The position numbers were made by a program, and so were the translations under genes. A stretch of DNA of 64,000 nucleotides from CAVQFO01 sp963711725 (GTDB taxonomy: Bacteria; Pseudomonadota; Gammaproteobacteria; Nitrococcales; Aquisalimonadaceae), in the NCBI GenBank assembly GCA_963711725.1, contig CAVQFO010000009.1, positions 1 to 64,000 on the forward strand, given 5' to 3'. Below the pieces are notes generated by a model, which saw nothing but the letters and a program-made list of their open reading frames with translations, was not told where the DNA came from and made no database searches. Each line of letters starts with the position of its first letter. The stretch's first letter is position 1. Positions 58,359 through 64,000 of the stretch are shown here, one piece after another.

Positions 58359-59583
58359 AATCGCGCTCCAACCCAAGACGGGGATAGCCGCGTCCCAACA
58401 CCCAGCGGCGGCGATCCGCCTCCAGGAGAAAGAACGCGACAAAGCCGGCCAGCACCAGCGCCGCCAACACACGAAACATCGCAAAATAGCTCAAGACTTC
58501 GGCCACGGGCCCCATGATGAACCCGAAGCCTCGAAAACCACCCTCGAACACCATGGCCAGTAGGCCGGACATCTTGCCCTGATGGCTCTCGTCCACCCGA
58601 TTCAACACCAGGCCGTTCATGGCCGGATAGAGCAAACCGTAGGTGGCGCCAAACAGGATGGAAGCCGCCACCGTGGAAATCGGCCCGACGATGGCGCACA
58701 GCGTCAATACCGCCAGCGGCAGTCCCAGCATGCAGAGGCCCAGCACCTGCTCGCCTCCGGCCCGGTAGACGCGGGGGCCCACAACGCCGCGGGCCAGAAC
58801 CACCGTAATCAAGGTTGAAGTCAGGAAATAGAAGCCGGGGATGGGCTCCGCCACAACGCCGCTGTGGTAGAGGAAATCAAGGTAGGTAGGCACGAACTGC
58901 AGCACCGTGCCGAAGGCGCCCCCCAACGCGACAATCACAATCAGCCCGCCGACTATGCGGCGATCACCGAACGCACCCCGGTAGAAGCCCGCGGGGGCCG
59001 CGACTGAACCTTCGGCGCGCGGATCGCGCACACCCATGCACGCCACCAGCGCCAGCCCCAGCACCGCCGTCGAGGCAATGAAGAACCAGGAGTAGCCCAG
59101 ATTGCCGATAATCACGGATCCGACGAAGCTACCCAGCACATTGCCCACCTGGATCACGACCGAAAAATAGGCGATTCCCCGGGCCTTCTGCTCCGGCGAG
59201 AGAATACGCGCCACCATGGAAAAGAGGGATGTGAACACCAGGGCGTGGCCGGCCCCGTACAGCCCGCGCAGCACATAGACACCCCAGCCCACCTCGGAGC
59301 ACTGACCGAGCCAGTAGCCGCTCACCGCAGCCAGGGCGATGCCGGCAGCGGCCAGCCACTTGGCCGACAAACGGTCGCTGAGCGATCCCACCAGCGGCGA
59401 GAGCAGCAGAAACGGAACCAGCGGCGCCCCCACCAGCCAGCCGATCTGTTCCTCCCCCGCACCCAACACTTTCAGATACTTGGGCAGCAGCAGCATGAAC
59501 GAGATGCCGCAGAAATAGAGCCCGGTCGCGAGCAGCAGAGCGCGGAAGTTTCGACGCTGAGTCGGCGTGAAGTCGTCGGGCAT
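58357..59583 (-). CDS. MFS transporter
   Basis: A 408-residue major facilitator protein with twelve membrane segments and the loop 2-3 motif GSLSDRLSAKW (about 66-76). Substrate cannot be inferred. It is divergent from a LysR regulator across 90 bases, a layout that suggests LysR control. Confidence 0.85.
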   Translation of the reverse strand: MPDDFTPTQRRNFRALLLATGLYFCGISFMLLLPKYLKVLGAGEEQIGWLVGAPLVPFLLLSPLVGSLSDRLSAKWLAAAGIALAAVSGYWLGQCSEVGWGVYVLRGLYGAGHALVFTSLFSMVARILSPEQKARGIAYFSVVIQVGNVLGSFVGSVIIGNLGYSWFFIASTAVLGLALVACMGVRDPRAEGSVAAPAGFYRGAFGDRRIVGGLIVIVALGGAFGTVLQFVPTYLDFLYHSGVVAEPIPGFYFLTSTLITVVLARGVVGPRVYRAGGEQVLGLCMLGLPLAVLTLCAIVGPISTVAASILFGATYGLLYPAMNGLVLNRVDESHQGKMSGLLAMVFEGGFRGFGFIMGPVAEVLSYFAMFRVLAALVLAGFVAFFLLEADRRRWVLGRGYPRLGLERD

Positions 59584-59673
59584 GGTCGCAAAAACGCTGG
59601 TTACGGTATTGCGTTCACTCTACGACCCGCACCATTATGCGTCTAATGGATTATTACAATATCATTTATCCAT

Positions 59674-60586
59674 ATGACGAATAATACTAAACCTGGACCT
59701 GAACCTCCTGGCCGTCTTCGAGGCCGTCTACTCCACCGGCCACGTCACCCGGGCCGCCAAGAACCTGCACATGAGCCAGCCGGCCGTCAGCAACGCCCTG
59801 GCCCGCCTGCGGGAGGCTCTGTCCGATCCTCTGTTCTTGAGAACCGGCGGCGGCATGGAGCCCACACCCCGGGCACGCCGTCTGATCGGCCCCGTTCGCG
59901 AGGCGTTGGCGCTGATTGAGCAAGGTCTCGGCGTGCCGGCGCGGTTCGACTATGCCTCCGCCAGCCGACGCTTCCGTCTGGCCACCGGCGACTACGGCGA
60001 GGCCGTGATTCTGCCGCGGCTTCTGGATCACCTGGGGCGCCACGCCCCCGGCCTTGGCGTCGAAGCGGTGCCCATCATCCGCAAGAGCCTGCCGACGGAA
60101 CTGGACGGTGGCGAGGTGGACCTGGCCGTGGGCAACATTCCCTTTCTGGATGCCTCGTTCAACAGCCAGCACCTCATGGAAGAGGCGTTCGTGGTGGTGG
60201 CACGCCGGGATCACGCCTTGATCCGTGGCGCCGAACTCGATCTCGAGACGTTCGTGAAGGTCCGCCACGTGGGGCTTACGCCGCGGAGCCCGGACGGCGC
60301 GGCGGTGGATCAGGCCCTGGCCGCGATAGGGCGCCGCCGCTTCGTGGTGGCCGAAGTCCCCAATTTCCTCTCGATGCCAACCATCGTCGCGCGCACCGAC
60401 CTCATTTCCACCCTGCCCTCACGGCTGGCGGAATCCTACGCCCGCCCCATGGGTTTGAAACTGTTGCCCTTGCCGCTGGATCTGAAACCGGTATCGGTGC
60501 GGGCCTATTGGCACCAGCGGGACAACCGGGATCCTGCCCACGAATGGCTTCGCGGCGTGCTCGCCAACATCTGCCGTACGCTATAG
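59674..60586 (+). CDS. LysR family regulator, frameshifted near the start
   Basis: 303 residues when one base of CC at 59692-59693 is removed. The 5' part begins ATG at 59674 (MTNNTK) and the remainder reads LDLNLLAVFEAVYSTGHVTR, AAKNLHMSQPAVSNALARLR, the family's helix-turn-helix. Without correction only the part from the ATG at 59771 is read, which lacks the first 32 residues of the DNA-binding domain. The effector domain (about 90-300) is intact. Divergent from the MFS gene. Confidence 0.85.
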
Positions 60587-60614
60587 CCCCCTGGGGGGGA
60601 ATCGGACAGCCGCC

Positions 60615-62304
60615 CTATTCGATCGCCGCCTCGACCCGGTCGCGGCCGTTTTGCTTGGCTCGATAGAGCGCATTGTCGGCCCGCTGCAGGAAACTGCCGG
60701 CGTTCTCCCCCTGACGGTAGACGCTGTAGCCCACGCTGACCGTCACCGGCGTGTCCGTATCCGGGCACAAACTGCGACCGGAGATGTCCCGGCGCACCCG
60801 TTCGCCGAACTCGCGGGCGCCTTCGGCACCGCATTTGGGCAGGATCACCACGAACTCCTCGCCGCCGTACCGGCAGGGCACATCCATGCTCCGCGACAGC
60901 GCCCGCAAGCCGCCCCGCCACGCCTTGCAATACGCGGTTGCCCGCGAGATGCCCGAACTGGTCGTTGAAGGCCTTGAAGTGGTCCACGTCGAGAATGACC
61001 AGCGCCAGTTCATCGCCACGGTGCCGGCGTTCGTATTCGCTGACCCGCCGCTCCAGCTCCACCTGCAGATGGCCGAAGTTGTACAACCCCGTCAATTGGT
61101 CGGTGGTGGCAATCTGGCCCAACTCCACCACCCGCCGCTGCAGATCCGCGTTCAGCGTCTCGATCTCCCGGCGCTGATCATCCACCACTTGATAGAGCTC
61201 GGCGTTGCCGATGGCGGTACCCAGAAATGAACCGATCAACTCGTAGAACGCCTGTTCTTCCAGGGACAGCGCTTTGGGTTCCTCCAGAGTGACCAGCCAC
61301 AAAACGCCAATGGGCCGTCCCCGGCTGCGCAACGGCAGCATCAAAAAGGAACGGGGTGTTCTCATCGCCTGCAGCAACAGCCGGTCCCGGCGGGACATGG
61401 GCAGATCCAGAATCTTCTGCGCATCCGGGAAAAAGAAGTGGCGGTCCTGTTTGAGGACCATGGGGCTGGCACCGGCGGCGGCATCCAGCTCGAACGGATC
61501 ATCGCTGAGCTGCCGGCGCAGATCCTGGGCAATCGGCTGGTGATCTTCCCTGGTGGCCGCGACGGCCCGGACCACCAGATGCTCGCCCTCCTCCATCAGC
61601 ACCGCCGCGAGATCGAAACCGCTGAGATCGAGCAGTTGGCCAGCCATCAGCTCGTATACCGCTTCCCGCCGTGTGACCTCGTTGACCCGCGTGATGAATT
61701 CCAGGAAGGCCTTCTGGCCCGCGGCCGCCTCCCGCACCAACGCCTCGCGCTCACTCATGGCCGTATAGGCGGCGGCACGGCGAATTGGAGCACCGAACCG
61801 GGCCAGAAAATCCAGCACCGGCGCGGCCGCCCCACTATCGATCACGGCATCCTGGTCGAAAAACACGACGGAACCAAGCGGCTCGCCGTCGGCGACCACC
61901 GGGACCGCCAGCAACGATGTGGCGGACCAACGTTCGAAGCGGGTACGGGTGATCGGGGAAAACTGCTCGGCATTGGCCGCCGTGACCACCCGGGGCGTCC
62001 GGTCGCGATAGACCACGGCGGCCACGTCATCGGAATCGATGGGAATGCGGAAGTCATGATAGGTCTCCCGCATGCTCTCGTAGCCCGCGGGGAGGTGGAT
62101 ATGCCGACACACAAGATAGGCCCCCTCGGCATCGGCGATGGCGAACATCAACCCATGCCAGGGACCCAAACGCATCGCGGGCTCGGCAAGCACCGCAAGC
62201 ACCTCCTCGACGGTCGCCGCGGTACTGAGCCGCTCGAGCCAGGAAGCGCTGTCTTGGTGCCCGCCGATTCCCTGTTGTCCTTTTCCGATTCCATCCGGGC
62301 ACAT
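60615..62304 (-). CDS. GAF-GGDEF diguanylate cyclase, frameshifted as read
   Basis: About 562 residues after removing one base in a four-base run (CCCC on plus at 60913-60916). Two GAF-like domains (about 20-175 and 200-375), a short coiled coil, then a GGDEF domain with TTDQLTGLYN, ILDVDHFKAFND and the active-site RYGGEEF, so diguanylate cyclase activity is expected. As read, the N-terminal frame ends in a different frame after VAGRLAGAVAEHG. No membrane segment; cytosolic. A light- or ligand-sensing role of the GAF domains is unknown. Confidence 0.87.
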
Positions 62305-62367
62305 GACTCATTTATAACGCAGACACGCCGGCGCTGTCTCCACCCCAATGGGGGTACGGCACCCCAT

Positions 62368-63655
62368 TCAGGCCTGGGAAGCCGTCAGTGCCTGGTCCAA
62401 ATCCCAGAGGATATCGTCCAGGGTCTCCAGGCCCACGGACACCCGGATCATGTCCGGATACACCCCGGCCCGGATTTGCTCCTCTTCGTTGAGCTGGCGA
62501 TGGGTGGTGGATGCCGGATGGATCACCAGGGTCTTGGCGTCACCCACGTTCGCCAGGTGGCTCAGGAACTGGACGCCTTCGATGAAGCGCACCCCCGCGG
62601 CCTGCCCACCCTTGATGCCGAAAGTCAGAATGCCCCCCGCACCCTTGGGCAGGTACTTCTCGGCCAGGGCCCGGTAGGGACTGTCGTCCAGGCCGGGGTA
62701 ACGCACCCACTCCACCGCCGGGTGCTGTTGAAGGAAGCGGGCGGCGGCCAGGCCGTTCCGGTTGTGCCGCTCCATTCGCAACGGCAGCGTTTCCAAGCCC
62801 CTGCAGGAACAGAAACGTGCTCATGGGCGAAAGCGTGGTGCCGAAGGTTCGAAGGGTCTCGACCCGGGCCTTCATGGTGAACGCGAAATCGCCGAAGGTT
62901 TCGTAGAAACGAACGCCGTGATACCCCTCGGAGGGTTCCGTCATGGCCGGGAACCGGCCGTTGTCCCAGGGGAAATGGCCGGATTCCACAATCACCCCGC
63001 CGATGGCGGTGCCGTGACCGCAAATGTATTTGGTGGCGGAGTGGACGACGATATCCGCCCCGTACTCGATGGGCCGGCACAGATCGGGGCTGGCGAGGGT
63101 ATTGTCCACCACCAGGGGCACACCGGCCTCGTGGGCGACCGCCGCCACGGCCTCGATGTCGAGGACGTTGCCCAGGGGGTTTCCTATGGTTTCGGCATAG
63201 ACCACTTTAGTCTTGGGGGTGATCGCGGCACGGAAGTTCTCGGGATCGTCCGGGTCCACGAAATGGGCCTTGATGCCCAACTTCCGAAAGGTCACACCCA
63301 ACTGGGTGAAGGTGCCGCCGTACAGTGTGCGGGCCGCGACGATCTCATCGCCCGCCTCCAGCAACGTCAGCAGCGCCGTGGCCTGGGCCGCCATGCCGGA
63401 GGACACGGCCAGCGCCGCCCGCCCCTGCTCCAGGGCCGCCATGCGTTCCTCGAACACGGCGTTGGTGGGATTGCCCATGCGGCTGTAGATATTGCCGAAA
63501 GTCTGCAGGTTGAACAGGCTGGCGGCGTGCTCCGTGTCGTCGAACACGTAGGACGCTGTCTGGTAAATGGGCACGGCCCGGGCGCCGGTGGCCGGATCGG
63601 GCAGTTGCCCGGCGTGCAGGCACAAGGTTTCGAATCCGAATTTGCGATCAGGCAT
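62368..63655 (-). CDS. metY: O-acetylhomoserine sulfhydrylase, frameshifted as read
   Basis: 428 residues after removing one base in a G-run (CCCC on plus at 62798-62801). PLP-dependent enzyme making homocysteine from O-acetylhomoserine and sulfide. Landmarks are FETLCLHAGQ, IYSRMGNPTN, the PLP-lysine motif VVHSATKYICGHG and FIEGVQFLSHLANVGDAKT (landmarks). The second frame resumes at LETLPLRMERHN. I use the ATG at 63655 (MPDRKFGFETL). It is distinct from metZ at 4765 and could offer a second route to homocysteine. Confidence 0.9.
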
Positions 63656-63744
63656 GAGGTCTTCCGATAATGTTTCGCGACCATGGGCGCCGCTCCGGCA
63701 ACAACATGGCTCGTCAGCAGCGTTTGTCGGCAATCAGGAGATTT

Positions 63745-63852
63745 TCTCGCCAAGACGCCACGAACGCCGAGGGATCAATGGCGATCAATCTTCCCAATTC
63801 GCCTTCCTCCATTCTCTTGAATGACCTCGGCGTTCTTGGCGCCCTGGCGAGA
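63745..63852. repeat. GCCAAG-unit hairpin
   Basis: Left arm TCTCGCCAAGACGCCACGAA then CGCCGAGG (63745-63772) and right arm CCTCGGCGTT then CTTGGCGCCCTGGCGAGA (63825-63852) pair with a few mismatches over 28 bases. The repeated unit is GCCAAG/GCCACG/GCCGAG, spaced by two to three bases. Confidence 0.7.
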
Positions 63853-63895
63853 GACAACAACATTGCGCAGCGCCCCCACGGAAAGGGACAAACTA

Positions 63896-64000
63896 TCAAT
63901 GCACCAGATAGCGGGGGCGATGGGCGGAGATGACGCCGGTGTTCACACCCACCCAATTCAGTCCGCCAAACAATCGCGCATATTCGATCTTCATGCAGCG
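63896..64000 (-). CDS. C-terminal end of an unidentified gene (partial)
   Basis: An open minus frame enters from the right edge and ends at TGA (63896-63898), giving 34 residues (ending RLFGGLNWVGVNTGV, then ISAHRPRYLVH). I do not recognise it and it could be non-coding. Confidence 0.3.
   Translation of the reverse strand, partial: RCMKIEYARLFGGLNWVGVNTGVISAHRPRYLVH

Noticed and set aside
1..64000. tRNA, rRNA, prophage or insertion sequences
   Set aside because: No cloverleaf, rRNA segment, integrase or transposase reading frame was seen; all repeats are short palindromes.

Overview
The window reads as a chromosomal segment of a GC-rich gammaproteobacterium, most plausibly a Chromatiales/Ectothiorhodospiraceae-like lineage. 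That placement is inferred from gene order only: leuCDB-asd-fimV-truA-trpFBA-accD-folC-dedD-cvpA-purF-metZ, prmB-aroC, psd-(hypothetical)-fimX, parC/parE and xseB-ispA are gammaproteobacterial syntenies. No rRNA, tRNA, CRISPR array, prophage or insertion sequence was seen, and most of the sequence is housekeeping DNA.

Layout. 1-6.2 kb (minus strand): nnrS, a DUF488 gene, then an operon metZ-glycerate kinase-DUF455-methyltransferase led by what looks like a SAM-II riboswitch with its own intrinsic terminator. 6.2-22.9 kb (minus): purF, cvpA, dedD-like, folC, accD, trpA, trpB, trpF, truA, an orphan EcfT-like protein, fimV, asd and leuB-leuD-leuC. 23-26.2 kb (minus): MFS transporter-aroC-prmB. 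26.3-36.2 kb: SCO1 and psd (plus), the EF-P beta-lysylation genes (epmA and efp minus, epmB divergent), a 587-aa protein next to a degenerate FimX, and htpX. 36.4-44 kb: parC and parE (minus), xseB-ispA and queD-folE2 (plus), and a retropepsin-like protein that has lost its catalytic motif (minus). 44-58.3 kb (mostly plus): a P-type ATPase, a TetR regulator with a clear promoter and operator, tolC, a thioesterase, a PA2779/PA2778-type pair, ttcA (minus), padR-MFP-RND pump, and a triple-BON protein. 58.3-64 kb: MFS transporter (minus) divergent from a LysR regulator, a GAF-GGDEF diguanylate cyclase, metY and the end of an unidentified gene.

How the genes work together. Sulfur amino-acid assimilation is represented twice (metZ and metY), with metZ apparently repressed by SAM. 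The trp, leu, asd, aroC and purF genes give a compact amino-acid and purine biosynthesis block. FimV, FimX and the 587-aa protein point to type IV pili controlled by c-di-GMP. The TetR-TolC and PadR-RND clusters together could supply a complete tripartite efflux pump.

Two window-wide patterns stand out. First, five genes (leuB, the P-type ATPase, the LysR gene, the GGDEF gene and metY) carry in total six single-base indels. When these are corrected each gene regains its normal family length, which looks more like residual sequencing error than decay. Second, the intergenic gaps are packed with small palindromic elements: GTAG-headed REP-like repeats and hairpins built from 7-base units (CACAGAG, CACGAAG, GCCAAG-type). 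They are often nested or flanked by inverted pairs, and twice a REP head supplies a gene's stop codon.
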